Shown here: piece by piece, positions 24,661 to 33,517 of the stretch
Layout: each line of letters starts with the position of its first letter
Numbering within the stretch: the first letter of the stretch is position 1
Origin: a candidate division BRC1 bacterium HGW-BRC1-1
Lineage (GTDB): Bacteria > Sumerlaeota > Sumerlaeia > Sumerlaeales > Sumerlaeaceae
Assembly: GCA_002842095.1 (NCBI GenBank)
Contig: PHCB01000008.1
Location: 316,995 to 369,652 of the forward strand
Direction: 5' to 3'
DNA: 52,658 nucleotides
Program-made: the position numbers and the translations under genes
Notes under the pieces: generated by a model
The model's input: the letters and a program-made list of their open reading frames with translations, nothing else
Databases searched by the model: none
Told to the model about the DNA's origin: nothing

Positions 24661-25767
24661 TTATCCGGCAGAATCCGGGTTTGGGGCAAAAAAAGTTTCT
24701 TCTATCGCGGAATCTGCCAGATCAGCGTTCTGCCGATCATCGACGGCCTCCTGGTGGCGATCACGCAACTGCGCCGGGTAAGCTATTTCGCGCATAACGT
24801 TACCGCCCTCAATCCGATCGCCGGCAAACATGTAACGCTCGAACATGTTGCTGTACTCCCATCGAGTACCGTTCTTTTCTGCCGCAGCGCAATACTCCAT
24901 ATAATTGGAAATCTGCGCGTCGGCCACGTCGGCGTGATGAAGCAGAAGTGCTTCGAGGGTCTTGGGACGTTTGGGCGAACCAAATTCATAGAAGCCATGA
25001 TGACTGATGATCATGTGCTGCACGAAGATTTTCTTCGCATGGGGGAATCCCGGCAGAAGAGAGGCGTGAAGTTCCACCAGAGCCGCCCCCATGGTGATGT
25101 GCCCGATAAGACGTCCTGCGTCGGTATAGCCGATTTTCTTGTCGAAGGAATACTCCAGAGTTTTTCCCATGTCATGGAGCAACGACCCGGCAATGAGTAG
25201 CGACCGGTTGGCAGAAGGATAGTTGTCGGCGAGTTTCAAAGCATTTCGGGTCACGCACAGCGTGTGCTCGAGAAGCCCGCCAAGGTAGGCCTGGTGCATG
25301 GAGCGCGCGCTTGGCGCGATACGAAACTTCGCCCAGAATTCAGGGGACTTGAAAATCGTATCGATCAGCGCATGGTAATCCGGATCGGTGATTTCGTCTA
25401 CGAGTGCCCAGAAATCTTCCTCCAGCTTCTCCAACGGTATTGGGGATGTGGGAATGAAAAAGGCCGGATCGATGGCGCTGTCCTCGACCTTTGCGATCCG
25501 GGCCACGCGGAACTGAAGCTGGTTGTTGTAGGTAAGAACTTCCCCCCCCACTTCCACGTAGTCGTTTTCTTTCAAACGCCCGGATGTTACCGCGTCGAAA
25601 TTGTCCCACATCACACCTGATATTTTACCGGTGGCATCAACCAGGGACATCGTGAGAAAAGACGTTCCATCCTTTTTGGGACGGGTCTGGCAGGAAGCCA
25701 TCAGATAAACCGCTTCCAACTTGGCACCGCTTTTCAGGTCCGATACGGGAATGTACTTCAAGGCCAC
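24661..25767 (-). CDS. YhaM-type 3'-5' exoribonuclease (OB fold plus HD domain)
   Basis: This 368-residue protein has an N-terminal OB-fold nucleic-acid-binding domain (about 5-95: GTSFLTMSLVDATGKISGVMW and DYVEVGGEV). A HD metal-dependent domain follows (about 150-310), with LLEHTLCVT, the HD pair in SLLHDMGKTLEY and downstream histidines in IISHHGFYEFG. This architecture is that of YhaM/CBF1, a 3'-5' exonuclease for RNA and single-stranded DNA. YhaM is best known in Firmicutes. The start is GTG, supported by AAGGGG seven bases upstream. It diverges from miaB across 136 bases. Confidence 0.85.
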   Translation of the reverse strand: MALKYIPVSDLKSGAKLEAVYLMASCQTRPKKDGTSFLTMSLVDATGKISGVMWDNFDAVTSGRLKENDYVEVGGEVLTYNNQLQFRVARIAKVEDSAIDPAFFIPTSPIPLEKLEEDFWALVDEITDPDYHALIDTIFKSPEFWAKFRIAPSARSMHQAYLGGLLEHTLCVTRNALKLADNYPSANRSLLIAGSLLHDMGKTLEYSFDKKIGYTDAGRLIGHITMGAALVELHASLLPGFPHAKKIFVQHMIISHHGFYEFGSPKRPKTLEALLLHHADVADAQISNYMEYCAAAEKNGTRWEYSNMFERYMFAGDRIEGGNVMREIAYPAQLRDRHQEAVDDRQNADLADSAIEETFFAPNPDSAG

Positions 25768-25903
25768 GGGGCACCCCTTGTTTTCGTGTGAGATTGTTTA
25801 ACGATTCCATGGCACGATTCTCTCGCAAGCCAAATGGTTTTTTTGTAAAACGTCCTTTCGGAATTTTGGACAGCCCGATTCGTAACTTCGATAGATTACG
25901 AGC

Positions 25904-27235
25904 ATGGATAAATCCACCCCCACAATACAGCGGCGTACGTACCACATCGTCACCTATGGGTGTCAGATGAACGATAACGATTCCGAAATCATGTCGGGAA
26001 TTCTGGATGCGCGGGGTCTTACACGTGTGGCCACCGAACAGGAGGCTGATCTCGTACTGGTAAATACGTGCGTGGTGCGCGAGGGAGCGGAGGAACGTGC
26101 AGTTGGGCGCCTGGCAGGGATGTCGACCGACCGCAAAACCCGGCCCGGCAAACTGATCGGAGTCACGGGTTGTCTCGCTCAACGCGATGGCGACACGGTC
26201 CTGAAAGCCGTGCCCCATGCGGACCTGGTCGTCGGTACCCGCGATTTATTTCGCCTGGGAGAATTGCTGGATCAGGCTATAACCACCGGCGAACGCGTGA
26301 TTGCGATCGGCGATGTGGACAAGCCCGTATTCTTGCGCGACGAAACGGTCCACCGCAAACACGACATCAAGGCGCTCGTTACGGCCATGTATGGCTGCAA
26401 CAACTTTTGCACCTTCTGCATTGTGCCCAAAACCCGTGGGCGCGAAGTGAGCCGTCCCCTGCCCGAGATCGTCGACGAAGTCCGACGTCTGGTTCGCATG
26501 GGTTATGTTGAGGTGCAATTGCTCGGCCAGAATGTAAATTCATACCGCTGGAACGGGGCCGATTTTTCTGATCTCCTCGAAGCAGTGAACGCGGTTGATG
26601 GCCTCCGCAGAATTCGTTTTATCACCAGCCACCCCAAGGATTGTCCCGACAAACTGCTCGATGCCGTTGCGCAACTCGACAAAGTCTGCGACAGCTTCCA
26701 CCTGCCCGTGCAAGCCGGCTCGAACCGCGTTCTGCGGCGCATGAAACGGTTCTACACCAAGGATGATTATCTGGATTTGCTGGCTCGTGTCCGCTCTCGG
26801 ATACCGGGCGCGGCCATAACCACAGATCTGATCCTCGGTTTTCCCGATGAAACCGAGGAAGATTTTGAAGCCACTTACGATTTGCTGAATCAGGCGCGCT
26901 GGGATAGTGCCTTCGCGTTCATGTACAGCCCCCGGGAAGGCACGAAGGCGGCCACATGGCGCGACTCCATTCCGGACGAGCAAAAAAAACACCGGCTCCA
27001 ACGTTGTCTTGGACGTCAGGAAGTCATCAGTGCTGAAATCAACCAAGCGTTGATTGGTTCCAGCGTTGAGGTGCTGGTCGAGGGTGTATCCAAGCGATCT
27101 GAGTTGGAGATGGTGGGACGAACCACCGGTGACAAGTCCGTAGTTTTTGCGGGAATTCCCGAAATGATCGGCCAACTCGTGCAGGTCCGAGTCACCGACG
27201 CTCATGCACACACGTTGTTTGGTGCCGCCGGGTGA
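25904..27235 (+). CDS. miaB: tRNA-2-methylthio-N6-dimethylallyladenosine synthase
   Basis: This 443-residue radical SAM methylthiotransferase modifies position 37 of tRNAs that read UNN codons, after MiaA has added the isopentenyl group. The N-terminal UPF0004 domain has three cluster cysteines C20 (TYGCQMN), C56 (NTCVVRE) and C90 (TGCLAQRD). The radical SAM site is C165, C169, C172 in YGCNNFCTFCIVP. A C-terminal TRAM domain (about 375-440) binds tRNA. The length is normal. MiaA is encoded 5 kb downstream on the same strand. The ATG lacks a clear ribosome-binding site. Confidence 0.95.
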   Translation: MDKSTPTIQRRTYHIVTYGCQMNDNDSEIMSGILDARGLTRVATEQEADLVLVNTCVVREGAEERAVGRLAGMSTDRKTRPGKLIGVTGCLAQRDGDTVLKAVPHADLVVGTRDLFRLGELLDQAITTGERVIAIGDVDKPVFLRDETVHRKHDIKALVTAMYGCNNFCTFCIVPKTRGREVSRPLPEIVDEVRRLVRMGYVEVQLLGQNVNSYRWNGADFSDLLEAVNAVDGLRRIRFITSHPKDCPDKLLDAVAQLDKVCDSFHLPVQAGSNRVLRRMKRFYTKDDYLDLLARVRSRIPGAAITTDLILGFPDETEEDFEATYDLLNQARWDSAFAFMYSPREGTKAATWRDSIPDEQKKHRLQRCLGRQEVISAEINQALIGSSVEVLVEGVSKRSELEMVGRTTGDKSVVFAGIPEMIGQLVQVRVTDAHAHTLFGAAG

Positions 27236-27297
27236 TTGACCAACCAGATTCTCGGTAGTCATTTAACTATCGACATCCGGTTCGGACGGTTCACACC

Positions 27298-27327
27298 TGT
27301 TGAAAGCTATTGAAAGCTGTTGGAACC
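27298..27327 (+). repeat. Three tandem 10-bp units upstream of the ferredoxin gene
   Basis: TGTTGAAAGC, TATTGAAAGC and TGTTGGAACC follow each other without gaps, 37 bases before the ATG at 27364. The spacing of about one helical turn is what a repeated protein-binding site would show. Confidence 0.55.
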
Positions 27328-27363
27328 ATAGGTTTCATACGGATGAAGTTTTTGGAGGTCGGC

Positions 27364-27981
27364 ATGAGCGTGGCACCCTCCCCCTCTCCCATGGGGAAGT
27401 ATGTATTTAACATTTATAATTCGGTGAAGACAACTCTGGTTGGCTTGGGTGTGACCGGACGTTATCTTTTCAAGAAGCCCGTGACCCTGCAATATCCGAC
27501 CGAGAAGCCCGATGTTCCTGTCGGTTACCGCGGCATCCATGTGTACGAAAAAGATAAGTGCATCGCCTGCGACATGTGCGCGGTGGCCTGCCCGGTGGAT
27601 TGCATCTACATCGAGAGTATCGGGAAAGGCAAAAACGCCGAGATGACCCGTTACGAGATCGATTACAATCGATGCATTTTTTGTGCTCTTTGCGTGGAAC
27701 CATGCCCCACGAGTTGCATCCACATGGGGCAATCTTATGATCTCGCCTCCTATGACAGCCCCTCAGCCTCGGTGGATTTCGTGAAGCTCTGGGATGAACG
27801 CCAGATGCAATCGCCCACCGGAGAAAGAATCGAGTGGAAGCCATCGGCGGACGAAAAAAAGAATCCGCCGCCGAAACCACCACCGGCAGCCGCTGATGCA
27901 TCTGCCCCCGCGCCTGACAAGGCTGTCCCCGCACCAGCGAAAACGCCTACCTCACCTGAAACGGACGCGGCTGCATCATGA
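27364..27981 (+). CDS. nuoI: NuoI-like 2x[4Fe-4S] ferredoxin subunit
   Basis: This 205-residue protein resembles the NuoI subunit of NADH:quinone oxidoreductase, which carries electrons between cluster subunits of complex I. The N-terminal helix region GLGVTGRYLFKKPVTLQYP is typical of NuoI. Two ferredoxin motifs follow: C66/C69/C72/C76 (CIACDMCAVACP) and C104/C107/C110/C114 (CIFCALCVEPCP). From about residue 158 it ends in a Pro/Ala/Lys-rich tail not usual for NuoI. The ATG is fixed by GGAGG (27354-27358) five bases upstream. No other nuo gene is adjacent, so it belongs to a split complex or another oxidoreductase. Confidence 0.82.
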   Translation: MSVAPSPSPMGKYVFNIYNSVKTTLVGLGVTGRYLFKKPVTLQYPTEKPDVPVGYRGIHVYEKDKCIACDMCAVACPVDCIYIESIGKGKNAEMTRYEIDYNRCIFCALCVEPCPTSCIHMGQSYDLASYDSPSASVDFVKLWDERQMQSPTGERIEWKPSADEKKNPPPKPPPAAADASAPAPDKAVPAPAKTPTSPETDAAAS

Positions 27982-28007
27982 CATCCCATGGCCAGCGGCG
28001 CTGAACC

Positions 28008-29408
28008 ATGAGCAACATTCTCGTGTTGGGTGTCGGACCGCTTCCTGTCGATAACGCAGCACGCCTTCATGCGCCCGGAATGCGGACCTGGCAGATTGCC
28101 AAGTTGCTCGCGAATCGTCGTCACGAGGTTTGCGTGGGTCTTATAAATTTCGGAGAATTCACAAGTAAGAGTGCCGAAAAAAACACGGCCCATATGGAAG
28201 AAGCCGGGCCGAACATCCGGTTGTATCATCTAAATTATGACGAGGTGAACTCCCCCGCTGCCCTCGCCACGCTTCACAATCACATGGATTTTGAGTGCTG
28301 TATTTCCACAACCGACATCATGAACAGCGTCGCAGCAGACATCCCTCTTCACATTCCCCTTTGGCTCGATTACAATGGTGATCCCTTTGCGGAGAAGCAA
28401 CTTCAGGGGAATGTTCATGAAAACGATGACACCCTTTTAAAACAATGGCGGATGTATCTGAAAGGCCTCGCATGTGGCGACCGATTCAGCACGGCCACTC
28501 AGCCGCAGAAGAATGCGCTTATCGGACAGCTTGGATTTGCAGGCAGATTAAACGAATTCACTTGTGGTGAAGAGCTCGTTTTCTCCATCCCCAATTGCTC
28601 GCGCGCTGTACGCGACATGGGGCTTCCCCGAAATTTTCAGGTGAAGGGGGGCTACATCCCCTCCGAGTCATTCATGGTGCTGTGGTCCGGTGGCTACAAC
28701 ACCTGGTGTGACCCGGAAACTCTTTTCTACGCCCTGGAACGCGCCATGCGCGAGAACCCCTCAATTTATTTCGTCTCCACCGGCGGAGCTATCGAGGGGC
28801 ATGATACGCTCAGCTTCAAAAAGTTTGAGGACCTCGCGCTTGCTTCGGATCTCAATGGTCGTTTCCGTTTTCTTGGGTGGCGCGATTCAGAGGAAATCCC
28901 CGCGTTCTATCGCCAGGCCGACGCCACCATCGTGACCGATCGGTTTTCGTATGAAGGAGAACTGGGTGCGCGGACTCGCCTTAATGATTGGCTCGATTTC
29001 GGAATTCCAATTATCTGCACCGAACAGTGCGAACTCACGCGCGAACTGGTGGAACGCGACTTGGTCCATAGTCACAAGGCAGGGGATGTTGATGGGCTTG
29101 TGGCGGCGATACTCAAGGTGGCTGCCGGTGGCTCCGAAATTAAAAACAAAACCAAGGCGGCGCAAGCTTACTTCGACAAGAACTACGCTGAAGAGCGGGT
29201 TTTCGCCCCCATGCTTGCCTGGGCAGAAACGCCGCAGTTCGCTGGTGATCGTCGCGAAGATATTGTTGCTGGCAAGGCTGTCACGGGTTCTCACACTGAC
29301 TCGCAACTCACACACATGCTGGGCGAAATGCTTACGGGTTCAACGAGTCCTTCAGGTGGGATATCTGTTTTGCACCGTGTCTGGAAACGCCTGAAGCGGG
29401 GTGCTTGA
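28008..29408 (+). CDS. Glycosyltransferase, divergent GT4-like
   Basis: This 466-residue protein has a GT-B layout: an N-terminal Rossmann start (NILVLGVGPLPVDNAARLHAPG, then TWQIAKLLANRRHEVCVG) and a C-terminal domain with VLWSGGYNTWCDPETLF and FRFLGWRDSEEIPAFYRQADA. The usual EX7E donor motif is only loosely kept (SYEGELGARTRLNDWLDFGIP). It most likely transfers a sugar, but donor and acceptor are unknown. It starts 26 bases after the ferredoxin gene and is followed after 86 bases by mrp. It is not part of an obvious glycan cluster. Confidence 0.7.
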   Translation: MSNILVLGVGPLPVDNAARLHAPGMRTWQIAKLLANRRHEVCVGLINFGEFTSKSAEKNTAHMEEAGPNIRLYHLNYDEVNSPAALATLHNHMDFECCISTTDIMNSVAADIPLHIPLWLDYNGDPFAEKQLQGNVHENDDTLLKQWRMYLKGLACGDRFSTATQPQKNALIGQLGFAGRLNEFTCGEELVFSIPNCSRAVRDMGLPRNFQVKGGYIPSESFMVLWSGGYNTWCDPETLFYALERAMRENPSIYFVSTGGAIEGHDTLSFKKFEDLALASDLNGRFRFLGWRDSEEIPAFYRQADATIVTDRFSYEGELGARTRLNDWLDFGIPIICTEQCELTRELVERDLVHSHKAGDVDGLVAAILKVAAGGSEIKNKTKAAQAYFDKNYAEERVFAPMLAWAETPQFAGDRREDIVAGKAVTGSHTDSQLTHMLGEMLTGSTSPSGGISVLHRVWKRLKRGA

Positions 29409-29494
29409 TTCAGTTCAGCTCAGGTGTTTTGAGAATTCCGGAAGCATGTGTCGGTAGACCAAACACTGCAACCAACACGCATCCCGAGGATAAC

Positions 29495-30613
29495 ATGCCG
29501 CCAACTCCCCCACCCACTGAAGCCGTGGTTCTACAAGCCTTACGCACCGTCATCGATCCCGATATGCAGCGAGATATCGTTTCGTTGAACATGGTACGTG
29601 ACCTCGTCATCGAGGCATCCGGGGAAGTAAGCATGCGCATCGAAGTGAAAGAGGAAGCTGCCGCTTCGAGACCTAAACTCGAGTCTGACATTAAGACAGC
29701 TTTGATCATGCTGCCCGGAGTAAAAAAAGTTTCGGTCGACACCGGAGACGGTGCAGCGGCCCACGGACACTCTCATGATCACGATGGACCTCCGCCAAGG
29801 CAGGACCTCGCCAAAGGGGTGAAAAACATCATAGGTGTCGCGTCGGGCAAGGGCGGTGTTGGCAAGTCGACGGTGTCAGTAAATCTCGCTGTTGCACTGG
29901 CGCAGGCCGGACACCGCGTTGGCCTTCTGGATGCCGACATCTACGGACCCAATGTGCCTCTGATGCTCGGACTATTGGACGCACGTCCCGAGGTTGTTTC
30001 CCATCCGACGAACGATGGTGGTCAGGTTGACATGATTGTTCCTCTGAAGCGACTTGGATTAAAGGTTATGTCGATGGGCTTCCTCATTGATGACGACCAA
30101 CCAGTGGTCTGGCGCGGCCCGATGCTTAACAGCGCGCTGCGCCAATTCCTGGGCCAGGTGGATTGGGGCGAGTTGGATTATCTGATCGTGGATCTTCCCC
30201 CCGGCACTGGCGACGTGCAAATCTCTCTGATACAATTGGTCCAGGTTACCGGTGTTGTTTGTGTGACTACTCCTCAAGCGGTGGCGATTCAGGACGTTCG
30301 CAAAGGTTTGATGATGTTTAAGGCCCAGAACGTTCCCATTCTCGGCGTCATCGAAAACATGAGCTATTTCCAGTGCCAAAAATGTGATGAGAAGGCATAC
30401 ATCTTTGGGCAGGGTGGGGGCCAAATGCTGGCTGAAAACTACGGAATCCCGTTCCTCGGTGAAATCCCCCTCTCCGCCGCCGTGCGAGTAGCGGGCGACA
30501 GCGGTGAGCCGATTGTGACGGCAGATCCGGATTCACTTCAGGCGAAGGTTTTTACTGAAGTTGCGTTGAACTTGGTGGAAAAAATTGGTGCGTCCGTCGC
30601 ACCTGGAATCTAA
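29495..30613 (+). CDS. mrp: Mrp/NBP35-family iron-sulfur carrier ATPase
   Basis: This 372-residue protein has an N-terminal MIP18/DUF59 domain (about 5-85: VLQALRTVIDPDMQRDIVSLNMV). A His-rich linker (HGHSHDHDG) follows, then a MinD-like ATPase with deviant Walker A GKGGVGKST (about 122-130). The CxxC in YFQCQKCDEKAY, needed to hold a bridging [4Fe-4S] cluster, is present. The family delivers clusters to apo-proteins in the cytoplasm, which fits the cluster enzymes encoded nearby (MiaB, RlmN, NuoI). I chose the ATG at 29495, preceded by GAGGATAAC; an in-frame TTG at 29405 has no such support. It is followed closely by rlmN. Confidence 0.92.
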   Translation: MPPTPPPTEAVVLQALRTVIDPDMQRDIVSLNMVRDLVIEASGEVSMRIEVKEEAAASRPKLESDIKTALIMLPGVKKVSVDTGDGAAAHGHSHDHDGPPPRQDLAKGVKNIIGVASGKGGVGKSTVSVNLAVALAQAGHRVGLLDADIYGPNVPLMLGLLDARPEVVSHPTNDGGQVDMIVPLKRLGLKVMSMGFLIDDDQPVVWRGPMLNSALRQFLGQVDWGELDYLIVDLPPGTGDVQISLIQLVQVTGVVCVTTPQAVAIQDVRKGLMMFKAQNVPILGVIENMSYFQCQKCDEKAYIFGQGGGQMLAENYGIPFLGEIPLSAAVRVAGDSGEPIVTADPDSLQAKVFTEVALNLVEKIGASVAPGI

Positions 30614-30632
30614 ACAGCCAGCTCAAACGCCA

Positions 30633-31718
30633 ATGATTGATTCCGCAGACCAGCAGATGCCCCCTCCGAATCGCCCTATCCTTGTTGGAATGGATTCGGG
30701 AGAACTCCAAGCTCTGGCCAAAGACGCTGGTTTCCCCTCTTTCCGCGGGAAGCAGCTCCATCATTGGCTCTATAACAAAGCGGCCATTTCCCTCGACGAG
30801 ATGAAAAATCTCCCGGCCGGATTTCGTGACTGGCTGAGAGAACATTGCGAACTCGGCCACGACTCCATCGCTTCCATTCGAGAATCGTCGGATGGATCAA
30901 AGAAGATTTTGTATGAACTCTCCGATGGTAAAATAGTCGAGAGCGTCCTCATGCCAGAGCGTGACTGGTTTACGATGTGTATTTCATCGCAGGTAGGGTG
31001 CGCCGTTGGCTGCACATTTTGCATGACCGGGTTCGGTGGTTTTCAACGGCAGATGACGCGGGCAGAAATTCTTTCTCAGGTTCTGCTTTCCCGCAAACTC
31101 GTCCATGGAGAATTCCCGCGTAACCTTGTCTTTATGGGCATGGGCGAACCCATGCTGAATCTCGATGAAGTCATCCCGGCTCTGAATGTGCTCACGGAGC
31201 CCGATGGCATCGGCATGACTCCCCGACGAATAACCGTTTCAACGGCCGGGATTTTGCCCGGAATCGAGCGACTTGGTGAAGCCGACCTGGGGGTTAATGT
31301 CGCCATCTCCCTGAACGCGGCAGATGATCGTACCCGGAATGAGATCATGCCCATCAACCACCGCTATCCCATAGCGTCTTTGCTGGATGCATGCAGGCGT
31401 TTTCCCCTTCAAGCACGTCGAAGAGTGACCTTCGAGTATGTGCTGTTGAATGGCGTGAATGATTCGCCTGAGGATGCCTGGCGGTTGAGTCAAATCTTGC
31501 GATGGATGCCCTGCAAGATCAACCTCATCCCATGGAACCCCGACCCCCATCTCCCCTTCCGACGGCCCGAAGAATCAAGCGTGAGACGCTTTCAGGAAGT
31601 CCTTTTATCCGAGAACCATTCCGTCAGCGTTCGTTACTCGAAGGGTCTCGATGTAGGTGCAGCATGCGGGCAACTTGCAGGCCATTGGCGGGGGCAGTCA
31701 AAGGGTGATGAGGTTTGA
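30633..31718 (+). CDS. rlmN: 23S rRNA (adenine-2503-C2)-methyltransferase
   Basis: This radical SAM enzyme of about 361 residues methylates A2503 of 23S rRNA and A37 of some tRNAs. The N-terminal accessory domain has FPSFRGKQLHHWLYNK. The cluster motif is CAVGCTFC. The second catalytic cysteine near the C-terminus is in GAACGQLAG. MGMGEPMLNLDEV is also typical. The start is uncertain: I used the ATG at 30633, which gives the usual short N-terminus. A GTG at 30585 inside mrp has GGTGG upstream and is possible, and ATGs at 30657 and 30690 also exist. It overlaps pgeF by 4 bases. Confidence 0.95.
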   Translation: MIDSADQQMPPPNRPILVGMDSGELQALAKDAGFPSFRGKQLHHWLYNKAAISLDEMKNLPAGFRDWLREHCELGHDSIASIRESSDGSKKILYELSDGKIVESVLMPERDWFTMCISSQVGCAVGCTFCMTGFGGFQRQMTRAEILSQVLLSRKLVHGEFPRNLVFMGMGEPMLNLDEVIPALNVLTEPDGIGMTPRRITVSTAGILPGIERLGEADLGVNVAISLNAADDRTRNEIMPINHRYPIASLLDACRRFPLQARRRVTFEYVLLNGVNDSPEDAWRLSQILRWMPCKINLIPWNPDPHLPFRRPEESSVRRFQEVLLSENHSVSVRYSKGLDVGAACGQLAGHWRGQSKGDEV

Positions 31719-32491
31719 AAGATCGCGTTAATTTTCCGCAAGCCGATGTCAGGTCTACCGCCCCGTTCGTGCAATGTGATGCGTGGTCAGACTTGTCGTG
31801 GCTTAATCATGGATCATCCACCCGTGATCTCACCGCACAGTCGCAGGGGCGTTGCGCAGATGTATTGATGATGCAGAAATTGCTGGGCGGAGAAAACCAA
31901 CCGATCGTACTCCTCAACCAGCGCCACACCGCTGCAGTTGCCTTGCTGACCGAAATCGCCGAACCCGCAAGTATCGATGAGCCTGCATGTGTTTATGACT
32001 CGACGGATGCCATCGTTTGCACAAAGCCGGGCATCACCTGCGCGATTTTCACAGCCGATTGCGTGCCCATTTTTGTGGTCGACACCAGATGTCGAATCTT
32101 TGGGTTGGCTCATGCTGGTTGGAAAGGCACGTTACACGGCATCACTACCAACCTCATAAGCCAGATGATCGAAGCGGGTGCTGATCCGCAACACATGACA
32201 GCCTGGATAGGCCCGTCAGTTAGTGGTAAAAATTACGAGGTCAGCTCGGAAATGATCGAATGGTTTTCGCAAACTTTTGCCTCAGAACGCGAAGCAGGGT
32301 GCGAGTTTGCCGAGGGACGATTGCTCGATCTGCCATTGCTCAATAGTTGCCTTCTGGAAAAAGCGGGGATCGCACCGTCTCGGATTTTTAATAGTGCCAT
32401 CTGCACATTTCGAAATCACACCGCGTTCCACTCCTACCGAGCGGACGGTGAACGCGCCGGTCGCATCGTTTCATTGATGTCCATGGTATGA
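31715..32491 (+). CDS. pgeF: Peptidoglycan editing factor PgeF (YfiH/laccase-domain family)
   Basis: This 258-residue protein of the multicopper-like polyphenol oxidase/YfiH fold removes wrongly incorporated L-serine from peptidoglycan precursors in other bacteria and acts on purine nucleosides in some. Zinc-site residues are visible in QRHTAAVAL (His), FTADCVPIF (Cys) and LAHAGWKGTLHGI (His). The N-terminal LNHGSSTRD loop also fits. The start is TTG at 31715, overlapping the rlmN stop by 4 bases, with GATGAGG just upstream, so it is coupled to rlmN. The ATGA overlap at its end couples miaA. Confidence 0.88.
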   Translation: MKDRVNFPQADVRSTAPFVQCDAWSDLSWLNHGSSTRDLTAQSQGRCADVLMMQKLLGGENQPIVLLNQRHTAAVALLTEIAEPASIDEPACVYDSTDAIVCTKPGITCAIFTADCVPIFVVDTRCRIFGLAHAGWKGTLHGITTNLISQMIEAGADPQHMTAWIGPSVSGKNYEVSSEMIEWFSQTFASEREAGCEFAEGRLLDLPLLNSCLLEKAGIAPSRIFNSAICTFRNHTAFHSYRADGERAGRIVSLMSMV

Positions 32492-33432
32492 GAAACCTGC
32501 CGAACAAAGATGGCGAAGTTATTGTCATCGCCGGTCCAACCGCCGTTGGCAAGACCGCCATTGCAGTCGAGCTGGCAATACGCAGTCGGGGCGAAATCAT
32601 CTCCGCGGACTCCATGCAGGTGTACCGTCACTTGAGCATTGGAACCGCCAAGCCCTCGCCGGAGGAATTGCGCGATGTGCCCTGTCATCTCATCGACTGT
32701 GTAGAACCGGACCATCAATTCAACCTCGGTGATTATGTTGCTGCTGCCACCCCCATAGTGGAAAATCTGCTTTCGGTCCAGCGGTTCCCGATCGTATGCG
32801 GAGGTACGGGATTATACATTAAAGGACTTCTGCACGGCGTCTTCGAGGGCGAGACCCGGAACCAGCAGGTGCGTGAAAACTTGAAGCAACGCGCCTCATC
32901 AGAAGGCTTGCACATATTGTATGAAGAGCTGGAAAGGTTCGATCCCGAAGCCGCATCCCAGATCAAGCCCACGGACGGGGTCAGAATTAGTCGGGCGTTG
33001 GAAGTTTGGTACACGACCGGAAAACCCATTTCCGAATTTCAGCAACAGCATTCCCGGCCGCCACGCTGGCCCACCCGATACTTTGTGTTATCGATCTCCA
33101 ATGAATTGCTGAACGAACGAATCGATCAACGTGTTCACGCGATGGTTGAACGCGGTCTGGTGCAAGAAATTAAAAATTATCTAATGCGGGATTTCTCACT
33201 GGATAACCCCGCTTTGCGCGCCTTGGGATATAGAGAACTTATCGAATCCATCGAGGGAAAACGAAGTTTGGAGAACGCGTTGGAAGCCATGATTCAAAAG
33301 TCGCGTCAATATGCAAAGCGGCAAAGAACATGGTTTCGATCCGTAAAAAATACAACTGTTATAGACTTGACTGGAAGGACGGTGGAAAGCGCCTGCGACG
33401 AGATTGCGTCCATGTGCTTTTCGCTTGCATGA
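32488..33432 (+). CDS. miaA: tRNA dimethylallyltransferase
   Basis: This 314-residue enzyme transfers a dimethylallyl group to N6 of A37 in tRNAs. It has the P-loop AGPTAVGKT (15-23), the ISADSMQVYRHLSIGTAKPSPEE segment (catalytic Asp and tRNA contacts), VCGGTGLYIKGLLHG and the C-terminal ALEAMIQKSRQYAKRQRTWFR. The length is normal. It supplies the substrate for MiaB, encoded on the same strand at 25904. It overlaps pgeF by 4 bases and is followed by hfq after 85 bases, the miaA-hfq order known from gamma-proteobacteria. Confidence 0.96.
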   Translation: MRNLPNKDGEVIVIAGPTAVGKTAIAVELAIRSRGEIISADSMQVYRHLSIGTAKPSPEELRDVPCHLIDCVEPDHQFNLGDYVAAATPIVENLLSVQRFPIVCGGTGLYIKGLLHGVFEGETRNQQVRENLKQRASSEGLHILYEELERFDPEAASQIKPTDGVRISRALEVWYTTGKPISEFQQQHSRPPRWPTRYFVLSISNELLNERIDQRVHAMVERGLVQEIKNYLMRDFSLDNPALRALGYRELIESIEGKRSLENALEAMIQKSRQYAKRQRTWFRSVKNTTVIDLTGRTVESACDEIASMCFSLA

Positions 33433-33440
33433 CATCAGCG

Positions 33441-33456
33441 AAAAACCAAAAACAAC
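33441..33456 (+). promoter_or_regulatory. A-rich ARN-like tract in the hfq leader
   Basis: AAAAACCAAAAACAAC holds 12 A in 16 bases and contains consecutive A-R-N triplets, the pattern bound by the distal face of Hfq. It lies 62 bases before the hfq ATG, in the miaA-hfq gap. Autoregulation is inference. Confidence 0.35.
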
Positions 33457-33517
33457 GGCCACCAAAGTTATCCGGCAACCGGCCTTGTTAACCACCATAA
33501 ATGGAGTCCATGGACAG

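Noticed and set aside
26540-27262. Open minus-strand frame of 240 codons
   Set aside because: Antisense to miaB, whose cluster cysteines and TRAM domain are intact.
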